Positions 8,423-16,660 of a stretch of 47,560 nucleotides of DNA are shown here, piece after piece. Position numbers and translations under genes: made by a program. Source of the DNA: Caldanaerobius fijiensis DSM 17918. GTDB taxonomy: Bacteria; Bacillota; Thermoanaerobacteria; Thermoanaerobacterales; Caldanaerobiaceae. The notes below the pieces were generated by a model, which was given only the letters and a program-made list of their open reading frames with translations, was not told the DNA's origin and made no database searches. Positions within the stretch are counted from its first letter, which is position 1. Each line of letters starts with the position of its first letter. Location: NCBI RefSeq assembly GCF_900129075.1, contig NZ_FQVH01000021.1, positions 1 to 47,560 of the forward strand, written 5' to 3'.

Positions 8423-9937
8423 ATGGGTTACTTTATAGGAATTGATATAGGTACATCAGGGACAAAAACGGTTTTGTTTGATACCAAGGGTAATACTATT
8501 GCCAGCAATACGGTAGAGTACGATATGTATCAACCAGAGATAGGGTGGGCGGAACAAGAACCTGAGGACTGGTGGAAAGCCACGTGTGAGAGCATCAACA
8601 ACGTTATAAGGAGAAGCGGGATAAAAGCAGAAGAGATAAAAGGGATAGGCCTTTCAGGGCAGATGCATGGAGCAGTATTGCTGGATAAGGAAGGTAATGT
8701 GTTGAGAAGCGCTATCATATGGTGTGATCAGAGAAGCAGTGCTGAATGTGAAGAGATAACAGATATTATCGGGCCAAAGCAGTTGATAGAAATAGCGGCG
8801 AATCCGGCTTTAACAGGTTTTACAGCCCCCAAGGTCATGTGGGTAAAAAAGCATCAACCAGAGATTTTTGAAAAGATTGCGCATATATTATTGCCGAAAG
8901 ATTACATAAGGTACAAACTCACAGGGGAATTTGCAACAGAGGTATCGGACGCCAGCGGTACACTTTTATTGAATATCAAAGAAAGAAAATGGAGCAAAGA
9001 AATTGTAGAAAGATTAGGATTAGACATGGCATGGTTGCCAGAAGTGTATGAATCCCACATAGTAAGCGGTAAAGTAAGTAAGAAAGCTGCGGAACTAACG
9101 GGATTAAAAGAAGGGACGCCTGTAGTCGGTGGAGGTGGCGACCAGGCAGCAGGAGCGGTAGGCAATGGCATTGTGAAGAAAGGCATAGTATCATCCACTA
9201 TAGGTACGTCAGGGGTAGTATTTGCTTATACGGATAAGGTTACAATTGACCCGAAGGGACGCGTACACACCTTTTGCCATGCCATACCGAATACGTGGCA
9301 TGTTATGGGGGTAACCCAGGGTGCCGGTCTTTCATTAAAATGGTTCAGAGATAATTTTGGATTTGAAGAAAAGACATTAGGTATGTTGACTGATACCGAT
9401 CCCTATGTGTACATGGATAAAGAAGCAGAGCAAGCAGAACCTGGGTGTGGAGGATTAGTCTATTTGCCATATCTCATGGGTGAACGTACTCCACATTTAG
9501 ATCCATATGCCAAAGGTGTTTTCTTTGGGCTTACAGCAAAACATCGCAGGCACGAGGTGATAAGGTCTATACTGGAGGGTGTTGTGTTTAGTCTAAGAGA
9601 TTGTCTTGAAATAATAGAAGATATGGGTATACCGGTGGAAGAAGTCAGGGCATCAGGTGGAGGCGGCAGGAGCAGACTGTGGAGGCAAATACAGGCGGAT
9701 GTTTTCAAAAAGGATATAGTGACTATAAATTCGGCAGAAGGACCTGCGCTTGGTGTTGCTATTCTGGCAGGAGTAGGTACAGGGATATATAATAGTGTAC
9801 CAGAAGCATGTGAGGCTATAATAAAAAGGATAAATGTGCAACATCCCGATGAAAAAGTATCTGGTGTATATGAAAAAAATTATAGGCTGTATACGCAGTT
9901 ATATCCTGCGCTTAAGGATTTATACGGGAGGGATTAA
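8423..9937 (+). CDS. xylB: Xylulokinase
   Basis: A 504-aa FGGY-family kinase phosphorylating D-xylulose to D-xylulose-5-phosphate. The N-terminal phosphate-binding segment is [15 protein letters not shown] (6-20), followed by the XylB-type [13 protein letters not shown] (75-87), [10 protein letters not shown], and the catalytic-loop region [14 protein letters not shown] with the general-base Asp. The C-terminal domain has [19 protein letters not shown] and [13 protein letters not shown], as in other xylulokinases. Length is normal for the family. It lies between the isomerase-family gene (12-base gap) and transaldolase (2-base gap), so the product feeds the pentose phosphate genes downstream. 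Confidence 0.95.
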   Translation: MGYFIGIDIGTSGTKTVLFDTKGNTIASNTVEYDMYQPEIGWAEQEPEDWWKATCESINNVIRRSGIKAEEIKGIGLSGQMHGAVLLDKEGNVLRSAIIWCDQRSSAECEEITDIIGPKQLIEIAANPALTGFTAPKVMWVKKHQPEIFEKIAHILLPKDYIRYKLTGEFATEVSDASGTLLLNIKERKWSKEIVERLGLDMAWLPEVYESHIVSGKVSKKAAELTGLKEGTPVVGGGGDQAAGAVGNGIVKKGIVSSTIGTSGVVFAYTDKVTIDPKGRVHTFCHAIPNTWHVMGVTQGAGLSLKWFRDNFGFEEKTLGMLTDTDPYVYMDKEAEQAEPGCGGLVYLPYLMGERTPHLDPYAKGVFFGLTAKHRRHEVIRSILEGVVFSLRDCLEIIEDMGIPVEEVRASGGGGRSRLWRQIQADVFKKDIVTINSAEGPALGVAILAGVGTGIYNSVPEACEAIIKRINVQHPDEKVSGVYEKNYRLYTQLYPALKDLYGRD

Positions 9938-9939
9938 TT

Positions 9940-10590
9940 GTGAAATTCTTTATTGACACAGCCAACATAGAGGAGATAAAAGAAGCCAACGAGCTGGGCG
10001 TCATATCAGGTGTTACCACAAACCCATCGTTGGTAGCAAAAGAAGGCAGAGACTTTATAGAAGTAATAAAGGAAATTGCGGAAATAGTAGATGGGCCCAT
10101 AAGTGCAGAGGTCATAAGCGAAGATCATGAAGGAATGGTTCAGGAAGCAAGAAAATTAGCCAGTATCCACAAGAACATAGTCATAAAGATACCCATGACA
10201 GCAGAAGGGTTAAAAGCAGTAAAAATACTTTCAAAAGAAGGGATAAAGACCAACGTCACGCTAATATTCAGTGCCAACCAGGCCTTGCTGGCAGCCCGGG
10301 CAGGTGCCACATATGTAAGCCCATTTATAGGCAGGTTAGACGACATAAGCAGTGACGGCATGAAGCTCATAGAAGATATAGCACAGATATTCAAAACTTA
10401 CGACATAAAAACGGAGATCATAGCCGCCAGTGTAAGGCATCCCATACACGTGCTCACAGCAGCAAAACTAGGAGCCCACATAGCCACAGTACCCTATAAA
10501 GTGATAATGCAGATGATAAAACATCCTCTGACAGACGCGGGAATTGAGCGGTTTAAAGAAGACTGGGCAAAAGCCAACCTGAAGATCTGA
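9940..10590 (+). CDS. tal: Transaldolase (short, TalC/fructose-6-phosphate-aldolase-like family)
   Basis: A 216-aa enzyme that moves a dihydroxyacetone unit between sugar phosphates in the non-oxidative pentose phosphate pathway. It starts with the diagnostic [12 protein letters not shown], then [13 protein letters not shown], and carries the Schiff-base lysine Lys83 in [28 protein letters not shown] and [14 protein letters not shown] are also family signatures. The start is GTG 9940, two bases after the xylulokinase stop, with GGGAGGG at 9927-9933 as ribosome site. Members of this small group can be true transaldolases or fructose-6-phosphate aldolases; the adjacent transketolase genes favour transaldolase. 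Confidence 0.93.
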   Translation: MKFFIDTANIEEIKEANELGVISGVTTNPSLVAKEGRDFIEVIKEIAEIVDGPISAEVISEDHEGMVQEARKLASIHKNIVIKIPMTAEGLKAVKILSKEGIKTNVTLIFSANQALLAARAGATYVSPFIGRLDDISSDGMKLIEDIAQIFKTYDIKTEIIAASVRHPIHVLTAAKLGAHIATVPYKVIMQMIKHPLTDAGIERFKEDWAKANLKI

Positions 10591-10667
10591 CTATTCAAAA
10601 CCAAACATTCAGGAGATAATTTTCCGTTCATTTTTATAAAACACAGATAGACGAAGGAGGTAAAACT

Positions 10668-11489
10668 ATGGACAACGAAAGACTGGCTGACATTGCCACA
10701 GAGGTCAGAAGAAACATAATAAAATCCATAACAGCAGCAAAGTCAGGTCATCCAGGAGGCTCACTATCAGCGATAGACATACTGGTTACGCTGTATTTTG
10801 ACGTTATGAGAATAGACCCCGAAAATCCCAGATGGGAAGACAGGGATAGATTTGTATTGTCCAAAGGCCACGCAGCGCCGGCATTGTACGCCGTACTGGC
10901 AGAAAGGGGCTATTTCCCCAAAGAAGAGCTGATAAAGCTCAGGCAGACAGGCTCAATGCTGCAGGGCCATCCCGACATGAAAGGCACCCCTGGAGTAGAC
11001 ATGACCACAGGCTCATTGGGGCAAGGATTATCAGCAGCCAATGGAATGGCACTGGCTGGGAAGCTGGACAAAAAAGACTACAGGGTATACGTGATGTTGG
11101 GAGATGGAGAGATACAGGAAGGCATGGTATGGGAAGCAGCCATGACATCAGCCCATTACAAGCTGGACAACCTAACCACCTTTTTAGACTACAACAAGTT
11201 ACAGATAGACGGAGCCAACGACGAAGTAAAGACCATAGAGCCAGTAGCAGACAAATGGAAAGCCTTCGGATGGAACGTATTAGAGATAGACGGACACGAC
11301 TACGAAGAGATAAAAAAAGCGGTAGAGAAAGCGAAAGAGACAAAAGGCAAACCCACAATGATAATAGCCCACACCATAAAAGGCAAAGGAGTATCCTTTA
11401 TGGAAAACCAGGTAGAGTGGCACGGGAATGCGCCCACCGAAGAGCAAAAAGAAAAAGCGCTGAAAGAATTGGGGGATAGGAATGAATAA
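10668..11489 (+). CDS. Transketolase, N-terminal subunit
   Basis: A 273-aa thiamine-diphosphate-binding subunit of a split transketolase. The sequence shows [16 protein letters not shown] (24-39), [32 protein letters not shown], and the ThDP/metal motif [16 protein letters not shown] followed by [11 protein letters not shown]. It ends at a normal point for the split N-half. A strong AAGGAGGT ribosome site precedes ATG 10668. It overlaps the C-terminal subunit gene by 8 bases, indicating coupled synthesis of the two halves. The 77-base gap after transaldolase contains no obvious terminator. Confidence 0.95.
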   Translation: MDNERLADIATEVRRNIIKSITAAKSGHPGGSLSAIDILVTLYFDVMRIDPENPRWEDRDRFVLSKGHAAPALYAVLAERGYFPKEELIKLRQTGSMLQGHPDMKGTPGVDMTTGSLGQGLSAANGMALAGKLDKKDYRVYVMLGDGEIQEGMVWEAAMTSAHYKLDNLTTFLDYNKLQIDGANDEVKTIEPVADKWKAFGWNVLEIDGHDYEEIKKAVEKAKETKGKPTMIIAHTIKGKGVSFMENQVEWHGNAPTEEQKEKALKELGDRNE

Positions 11490-12429
11490 GATAGCGACGA
11501 GAGAATCCTACGGAAAAGCACTAGCAGAGATAGGAGAGCACAACAAAGACATAGTAGTACTTGATGCCGACCTATCAAAATCTACCAAGACAGCAGACTT
11601 TGCGAAAAAGTTTCCCGAGAGGTTTTTCAACGTAGGCATATCGGAACAGGACCTCATGGGGACAGCGGCAGGGCTAGCCACATGCGGCAAGATACCCTTT
11701 GCTAGTTCCTTTGCCATATTCGCCACAGGAAGGGCGTTTGAGCAGATAAGGAACTCCATAGCCTATCCGAAGTTAAACGTAAAGATAGCAGCAACCCATG
11801 CAGGGATAACAGTAGGAGAAGACGGAGCCACTCACCAATCGGTAGAAGACATAGCGATAATGAGAGCAATACCGGGGATGGTAGTGATAAATCCAGCGGA
11901 TGACGTAGAAGCCAGGGCAGCGGTAAAAGCAGCGGCAGAGTACAAAGGGCCCGTATATATAAGGCTAGGTAGGCTGAGCGTACCCGTAATATATGAAGAA
12001 GACAACTACAGATTTGAGATAGGGAAAGGGATAGTGCTAAAAGAAGGGAAAGATGTAACGATAATAGCCACAGGGATAATGGTAGCGGCAGCATTAGAAG
12101 CATATGAGATATTAAAAGGCAAAGGGATAGAAGCAAAGGTGATAGACATACACACCATAAAGCCAATAGACGAAGAGCTGATAATCAAGGCGGCACGGGA
12201 GACAGGAGCCATAGTGGCAGCAGAAGAGCACAGCGTAATAGGAGGATTAGGGTCAGCGGTATGCGAAATAGTAAGCGAGAGGGTGCCGGTACCCGTAAGG
12301 CGCGTAGGTATAAAGGACATGTTTGGGCAATCAGGAAAGCCCGATGAGTTGGTGAAATTGTACCATCTGACGCCGGATAATATTGTAGAAGAAGCCTTAA
12401 AGGCCATAGAGCTTAAAAAGCGCAGATAA
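11482..12429 (+). CDS. Transketolase, C-terminal subunit
   Basis: A 315-aa partner of the preceding subunit, giving the pyrimidine-binding and C-terminal domains of transketolase. Landmarks are [35 protein letters not shown], and [18 protein letters not shown], which contains the Glu that activates ThDP. Then come [21 protein letters not shown] and [18 protein letters not shown] in the C-terminal domain. Together the two subunits interconvert xylulose-5-phosphate, ribose-5-phosphate and erythrose-4-phosphate. Erythrose-4-phosphate also feeds the DAHP synthase encoded later in the window. The gene is last in the pentose operon; a terminator follows at 12460. Confidence 0.95.
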   Translation: MNKIATRESYGKALAEIGEHNKDIVVLDADLSKSTKTADFAKKFPERFFNVGISEQDLMGTAAGLATCGKIPFASSFAIFATGRAFEQIRNSIAYPKLNVKIAATHAGITVGEDGATHQSVEDIAIMRAIPGMVVINPADDVEARAAVKAAAEYKGPVYIRLGRLSVPVIYEEDNYRFEIGKGIVLKEGKDVTIIATGIMVAAALEAYEILKGKGIEAKVIDIHTIKPIDEELIIKAARETGAIVAAEEHSVIGGLGSAVCEIVSERVPVPVRRVGIKDMFGQSGKPDELVKLYHLTPDNIVEEALKAIELKKRR

Positions 12430-12459
12430 ATGTCCAGCGTAGCAATGAAAAATAAGGAG

Positions 12460-12505
12460 AAGCTATAAAAGGATTGAAAAATTCTTTTATAGCTTTTTAT
12501 TTTTG
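12460..12505 (+). terminator. Rho-independent terminator of the pentose operon
   Basis: The perfect 12-bp arms AAGCTATAAAAG (12460-12471) and CTTTTATAGCTT (12484-12495) enclose a 12-base loop and are followed by TTTTATTTTTG. It lies 30 bases after the transketolase stop codon. Confidence 0.9.
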
Positions 12506-12941
12506 AATCAAAAAAAGACAGAAAAAGATTTAAACCATGATAGCGTTTGATATGGGAACAAAGGCATTTTAAACATATATAGGCGAAAAATGGAGAAAGA
12601 GTGAGAAAACGTGAGCAATATTCAAAAAAAAGCAGCGAATATTCGGCGAATTTGGTCAAATTTGAACTTCAAAAATGTTTGTTTTTATGGTAAGTTAGAC
12701 TAATATTAGTAACTTATTAAAGTTTTTTTAAAAAGGACTTATAAAACAGAATGAAAAGGAGGGAATTATCGATCAATAAAGCAAGTCAATTAAATTAATT
12801 AACAAACAATTCTGTAAATCATAAACTGTAAGCAGGGAGGTGATTATCAAAACTTATTGCAAAGTAATTATACCTAATATATGTTTGGTAGAATAAGGCA
12901 AAGTAAAATTAAAAATGTTGTATAAGAGGGGAGGAGTCAAG
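12506..12941 (+). other. AT-rich intergenic region with two strong but start-less Shine-Dalgarno sites
   Basis: No gene could be supported here. Two excellent ribosome-binding sequences occur, AAAAGGAGGG near 12755-12764 and AGCAGGGAGGTGATT near 12831-12845. Neither has ATG, GTG or TTG at a usable distance. The stretch presumably carries the promoter of the binding-protein gene at 12942, but no -35/-10 pair was convincing. The AT content and absence of open frames are compatible with decayed short genes or a long untranslated leader. Confidence 0.4.
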
Positions 12942-14870
12942 TTGGATCAAAGAAAATTATCAGCTTTTTTGTTGACTGTACTATTTTTAATAGGAATATT
13001 AATTGCGGGCTGTAATAATAGAATGACAAAGGTAACTCAAATAACTGCAAACACTAGTGATGTTAAATATAACAAAGGGAAAATATGGAGAGAACAGCAA
13101 GCTGGTTGGCCAAAACCACCTTTATTTCAAGGAAATCCATACGGTGCTGGTGGAATAGGTACAGCATGGACGTTTACTATGGAAGGATTATACCAATGGG
13201 TAAGATCTACCGATAAGATTTATCCAAGGTTGGCAATAGATATGCCCAAGGATGAGGGAAATAAAACTATCATAAAATTGAGAAAAGGAGTAACGTGGAA
13301 CGATGGAAAACCGTTTACCAGCAAAGATGTTTGGGCTTATTACATTTTAAATAACGGTGCTTTTATATGTAAATTTTTGAAAAGTGTAGAGATTCCCGAT
13401 GACTATACAGTGATTTTTACCTGGAACGACCCTCAGCCCAATCCAAGGGTAAAACAATTACTAATAGCAATGGATTGGCAAGCCACAATACCATATCACA
13501 TATATGGTAAATATGTAGATAAAGCTGCTGAACTCTTAAAGAGCGCAAAACCTGCTCAGGATATTGATAAGAGAGGAGCTTTTGGTCTTTATATTGATCA
13601 ACACTTGAGTGATGAATTGTCAAAGAACTGGCAGGAATTTACCAAATGTAGTCCCAAATATCCTATTGGTACGGGCGCATTTAAAGTAGTTAATGTAACG
13701 CCATCTCATATGATACTCAAGAAGAGACCAGATTATTGGAATGCAAAAAATGTAAAGTTCGAAGAGGTAGATTTAGTTCAGATGCCGGATCAAGCGCAGC
13801 AATATGCAATGTATAAGACAGGAAAATACGATAGAGGCGATGGAACGCCACCAAAAGATATAATAGAAAATTTATTATCGTCAAATAAGGATTTAATACA
13901 CTATCAAATGTTTGATTCGAGTGGTGATTTTGGATTTGTATTTAATATCAAAAAGCCTCCTTTTGATGATGTGAGATTTAGGCGAGCCCTAATTTATGCT
14001 TTCGATAAGACTAAGATTCGTGAAGTAGGAAACTATTACGGTAAAGAAACAATAGGATATTCAATAATGGCCATGCCTTTGAGCATGATTAAAGACTGGG
14101 TACTACCTGAAGTCCAAGAAAAAATGACAAAATATAAATATGATCCCGAAAAAGCAGCACAACTTTTGAAAGAAATTGGATGGACAAAAGGCAGTGATGG
14201 TATTTGGAGAGATAAAAACGGTAAAGTTTATAATTTCATAATAGGTACCGCGGGTTATTATGCATTAGGACCAGCAGCTGAAATATGTGCGGAGCAGCTT
14301 ACTAAATTCGGTATGCCGACCAAAGCACTATATGTAGATGGGACGGTCTATTGGGACAATGCACAAAGTAAACACTTGTACGATATGTCGACAGACTGGA
14401 TTGATGCCAACTGGGGACCTATAACAGTACCATATTGGGCCTTATCTAACTTTTACTGGGGTTTTGCAAAAAATGCAGGTAATTTTCCAGTTGTGGAAAA
14501 AGGGCCTAATAAAGGACAGCTCAATATGATACTTCCTGGCTCTGATGGAAAACTTGTTGATATAGATAAAGTCCTAAAGAAGATGTTATATATGAATGAT
14601 GAAGAAATGAAAAAAGCCGCCAGCGACCTAGTATGGATTGCCAATGAAAATGCTTTTGGATTAGATTGGTTCCAAAATGTTACAGGCACGTGGTTTAATA
14701 TGAAGACTACAAAAATGAGGGGTGGTTGGCCAATGCAAGATTTAATTAAAAAATATAATAGAAATATGCCTTTGCCGACAGATCCAGAAGATGCAGAGAG
14801 AATAGCTGAAACTAATTTGGGATTTGCGGGTATTCAAATGGTTGTAGATGGTGATTTTATGCCTAACTGA
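12942..14870 (+). CDS. Family-5 extracellular solute-binding lipoprotein (oligosaccharide/peptide type), orphan
   Basis: A 642-aa lipoprotein of the OppA/DppA superfamily. The N-terminus has a basic start, a hydrophobic core and the lipobox LIAGC, so the protein would be anchored outside the membrane. KIWREQQAGWPKPPLFQGN and MEGLYQWVRSTDKIYPRLA, with FNIKKPPFDDVRFRRALIYAFDK further on, place it in SBP family 5. The aromatic-rich early region resembles the oligosaccharide-binding branch known in Thermotoga and Caldicellulosiruptor. The TTG start at 12942 is preferred because GGGGAGGAG ends 5 bases upstream; ATG 12915 lies ahead of that site. No permease or ATPase genes follow, only decayed DNA, so the transporter is incomplete locally. 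A role in xylo-oligosaccharide capture is inferred from position only. Confidence 0.88.
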   Translation: MDQRKLSAFLLTVLFLIGILIAGCNNRMTKVTQITANTSDVKYNKGKIWREQQAGWPKPPLFQGNPYGAGGIGTAWTFTMEGLYQWVRSTDKIYPRLAIDMPKDEGNKTIIKLRKGVTWNDGKPFTSKDVWAYYILNNGAFICKFLKSVEIPDDYTVIFTWNDPQPNPRVKQLLIAMDWQATIPYHIYGKYVDKAAELLKSAKPAQDIDKRGAFGLYIDQHLSDELSKNWQEFTKCSPKYPIGTGAFKVVNVTPSHMILKKRPDYWNAKNVKFEEVDLVQMPDQAQQYAMYKTGKYDRGDGTPPKDIIENLLSSNKDLIHYQMFDSSGDFGFVFNIKKPPFDDVRFRRALIYAFDKTKIREVGNYYGKETIGYSIMAMPLSMIKDWVLPEVQEKMTKYKYDPEKAAQLLKEIGWTKGSDGIWRDKNGKVYNFIIGTAGYYALGPAAEICAEQLTKFGMPTKALYVDGTVYWDNAQSKHLYDMSTDWIDANWGPITVPYWALSNFYWGFAKNAGNFPVVEKGPNKGQLNMILPGSDGKLVDIDKVLKKMLYMNDEEMKKAASDLVWIANENAFGLDWFQNVTGTWFNMKTTKMRGGWPMQDLIKKYNRNMPLPTDPEDAERIAETNLGFAGIQMVVDGDFMPN

Positions 14871-14967
14871 TTTGCAGTCTCAAAATAAAAGGTGAAGATA
14901 TATTCTGACAGCTGCAAAAAAAGAGGATATGAATTAGCAATGACAGATCTGGATAGGCTTATTATAA

Positions 14968-15222
14968 GAAAATGGCTTTTCTGAGGTAGATGGCTTTACG
15001 GTTAACATAGGGAGTATAGCTCAGCCAATCGTAAATAGTCCTCTTACTGATTATGCCAATGTGTTGCTATATGCTGAGAACAACTACGTGTCAATATACA
15101 ATAATCTGGGCATGCTCAACACAGCTTCGATGATCTCCATGCTTTTGTCGCCGGGTCAATTGTTTAATGCTTGGGTAAATGTCACAACTAGGCATAAAGT
15201 TTACTATAATAAAACCATTTGA
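14968..15222 (+). pseudogene. Degenerate open frame without a start (unknown protein remnant)
   Basis: The frame beginning ENGFSEVDGFTVNIGS and ending NAWVNVTTRHKVYYNKTI runs for 84 codons without a start codon. It is preceded, in a different frame, by an ATG at 14940 that reads 14 codons to a stop (MTDLDRLIIRKWLF). The two frames together look like one short gene broken by a frameshift. I do not recognise the protein. It lies in a stretch of debris between the orphan binding protein and the TnpB-like tail. Confidence 0.3.
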
Positions 15223-15320
15223 TATAAGTACGCCATGAAATTTGGCTAAAGGCCTATACAGTTTCGGTAACGATACTATCTATAAGGCTTATAGCTTAAT
15301 AAATTATAGTTGCTTTATTT

Positions 15321-15368
15321 GGTGCGTCAAGGATAAAGTAAACGAGCTTCGCTTGCCCTTAACGCACC
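15321..15368. repeat. Imperfect inverted repeat / potential RNA hairpin
   Basis: Arms GGTGCGTCAAGG (15321-15332) and CCTTAACGCACC (15357-15368) pair at 11 of 12 positions. The 24-base loop contains a second small near-palindrome, GAGCTTCGCTTG. No T-run follows directly, so it is not a typical terminator. Its position beside a TnpB-like remnant makes it a candidate IS200/IS605-type end hairpin. Confidence 0.4.
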
Positions 15369-15382
15369 TTTATCTTTATTAA

Positions 15383-15539
15383 TATAATCTAACCAGCCTT
15401 GCAGTAGGGCTAAGTTTTCTATATCTGGCAGGTGTGATAATCAGGAGCAGGAGAGCTTGCTAGCAGGAAATCCAATGTTCCTGAAGAGCCAGGCTGGGAA
15501 GAAGCCTATTCCCTTCAGGGGGATGAAGAAGTTACATAA
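15383..15539 (+). pseudogene. Remnant of the 3' end of a TnpB-like (IS200/IS605, IS1341) gene
   Basis: In one frame 15383-15460 reads SLAVGLSFLYLAG and then hits a stop. In another frame 15441-15539 reads SGAGELASRKSNVPEEPG followed by WEEAYSLQGDEEVT and a stop. A glycine/leucine stretch of the LAVGLS type followed by a variable polar tail is how many IS1341-type TnpB proteins end in thermophilic clostridia. The split over two frames and the absence of the nuclease domains upstream show it is dead. The identification rests on recollection of such tails and is tentative. Confidence 0.4.
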
Positions 15540-15612
15540 TAAAGCTAACATAGGTTCAATATACCTGTATTGCCATCAAATTAATATAGATTTATTTGCG
15601 AGTATTTGTTAA

Positions 15613-15618
15613 TATAAT
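15613..15618 (+). promoter_or_regulatory. Probable -10 box for the riboswitch-controlled hydrolase gene
   Basis: TATAAT at 15613-15618 lies about 35 bases before the conserved part of the c-di-AMP riboswitch, so transcription would begin near 15625. The -35 region (around 15590-15596) is weak. Confidence 0.45.
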
Positions 15619-15647
15619 ATTAAACATGTTACAAAATTATTAACAAA

Positions 15648-15762
15648 TCATAAAGCCGAATCTCCGAAAGGAGTACGGGGGATTTTTTTCAGGGGTGAAT
15701 CTCGTGTGACGAGTAGGGTGTGTCCTCGACCCGAACCCGGCAACTAACCTCGGAGGCGAAGG
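15648..15762 (+). promoter_or_regulatory. ydaO/yuaA-type c-di-AMP riboswitch
   Basis: The conserved blocks of this class appear in order: GCCGAATC (15655-15662), TACGGGGGA (15674-15682), GGGGTGAATC (15692-15701), TAGGG (15714-15718), CCCGAACCCGGCAACTAACC (15730-15749) and CGGAGGCG (15751-15758). This RNA binds cyclic di-AMP and in many Firmicutes controls cell-wall hydrolases and potassium transporters. Here it lies directly ahead of a LysM/SleB-type hydrolase. Its 3' end runs into the ribosome site GGAGGAGGA (15761-15769). No separate terminator hairpin is visible between them, which suggests control of ribosome access; that mechanism is inference. Confidence 0.92.
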
Positions 15763-15776
15763 AGGAGGAAGAATTT

Positions 15777-16598
15777 ATGTTAAAATCAAAAAAAGCCAGG
15801 GTTTTCTTGGCGACAGTTTCTTTATCTCTTACTTTAGTGCAAACCGCATATGCCGGCACTTATAAAGTAGTAGCAGGTGATTCTCTTTACAAGATAGGAA
15901 ATCTTTTTAACACCACAGCCAGCACTATTATGAAATATAATAATCTTAAAGATACGTATATTTACCCTGGACAGGTTTTATATGTACCATCGGACACATA
16001 TACGGTAAAAGCCGGCGATAGCTTATACCTTATAGCTAAAAAGTACGGCATATCACTTTATTCCTTGCGAAAAGCCAATAACAAATGGGATGACTACATA
16101 TATCCCGGACAGGTGCTTAATATACCGGGCTCTACACCAACGACAGGATCAAGTTATGTTTCCGACAATGGGAATAGTGTTTATCAGGAACCATCCAGGG
16201 GTTCTGTTTATAGAGGCGTTATTACGTATTCGCTGAGCGATTTGGATCTATTGGCGAGGCTGATAACGGCAGAGGCTGACGGGGAGCCGTATGAAGCCAA
16301 AGTTGGCGTAGGAGCTGTGGTAATTAACAGGGTGAAGGATTATCGTTTTCCCAATACTATAAGTGATGTCATTTACGAGAAAACCGATGGATATTATCAA
16401 TTTACGCCTGTAGAAAATGGCTGGATAAACAAACCTGCATCAGAGGAAGCAAAAAAAGCGGCATATGACGCGTTGCACGGCAGTGATCCAACTCATGGCG
16501 CGCTATTCTATTTTGATGATAGCGCAACGAACAGCTGGCTGTGGTCACAACCCATAGCTGCGAGGATTGGCAGGATGGTGTTTACGTATCTTAAGTAA
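15777..16598 (+). CDS. Secreted LysM-SleB-type cell-wall (cortex) hydrolase
   Basis: A 273-aa exported peptidoglycan hydrolase. A signal peptide (MLKSKKARVFLATVSLSLTL, then AYAG) is followed by two LysM repeats, YKVVAGDSLYKIGNLFN and YTVKAGDSLYLIAKKYG, each ending YIYPGQVL-(Y/N)(V/I)P. A short linker leads to the Hydrolase_2/SleB domain, LLARLITAEADGEPYEAKVG then VVINRV, in which the Glu of TAEA is the expected catalytic residue. SleB enzymes are lytic transglycosylases acting on spore cortex or wall. The frame is open upstream to GTG 15720, but that extension is the riboswitch; ATG 15777 with GGAGGAGGA is the real start. Expression should fall or rise with c-di-AMP. Confidence 0.94.
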   Translation: MLKSKKARVFLATVSLSLTLVQTAYAGTYKVVAGDSLYKIGNLFNTTASTIMKYNNLKDTYIYPGQVLYVPSDTYTVKAGDSLYLIAKKYGISLYSLRKANNKWDDYIYPGQVLNIPGSTPTTGSSYVSDNGNSVYQEPSRGSVYRGVITYSLSDLDLLARLITAEADGEPYEAKVGVGAVVINRVKDYRFPNTISDVIYEKTDGYYQFTPVENGWINKPASEEAKKAAYDALHGSDPTHGALFYFDDSATNSWLWSQPIAARIGRMVFTYLK

Positions 16599-16618
16599 TA
16601 GAAAAAATAAATATATAA

Positions 16619-16660
16619 AGCAGTAAAAGAGCATGTTACATGCTCTTTTACTGCTTTTTG
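16619..16660. terminator. Bidirectional terminator that contains the PBP stop codon
   Basis: The arms AGCAGTAAAAGAGCATG (16619-16635) and CATGCTCTTTTACTGCT (16639-16655) form a very strong hairpin ending TTTTT on the plus strand. On the minus strand it is followed by a U-rich tract. It serves the converging hydrolase and PBP genes. The PBP stop codon (16648-16650) lies inside the stem. Confidence 0.9.

Noticed and set aside
10939-12166. Long leucine-rich open frames on the minus strand opposite the transketolase genes
   Set aside because: They are shadows caused by the purine-rich codons of the coding strand, have no ribosome sites and translate to low-complexity Leu/Ser protein.
12006-12659. 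A 217-codon minus-strand frame spanning the end of the transketolase gene and the terminator
   Set aside because: It crosses the terminator hairpin and reads the transketolase gene backwards; no start signal or recognisable motif.
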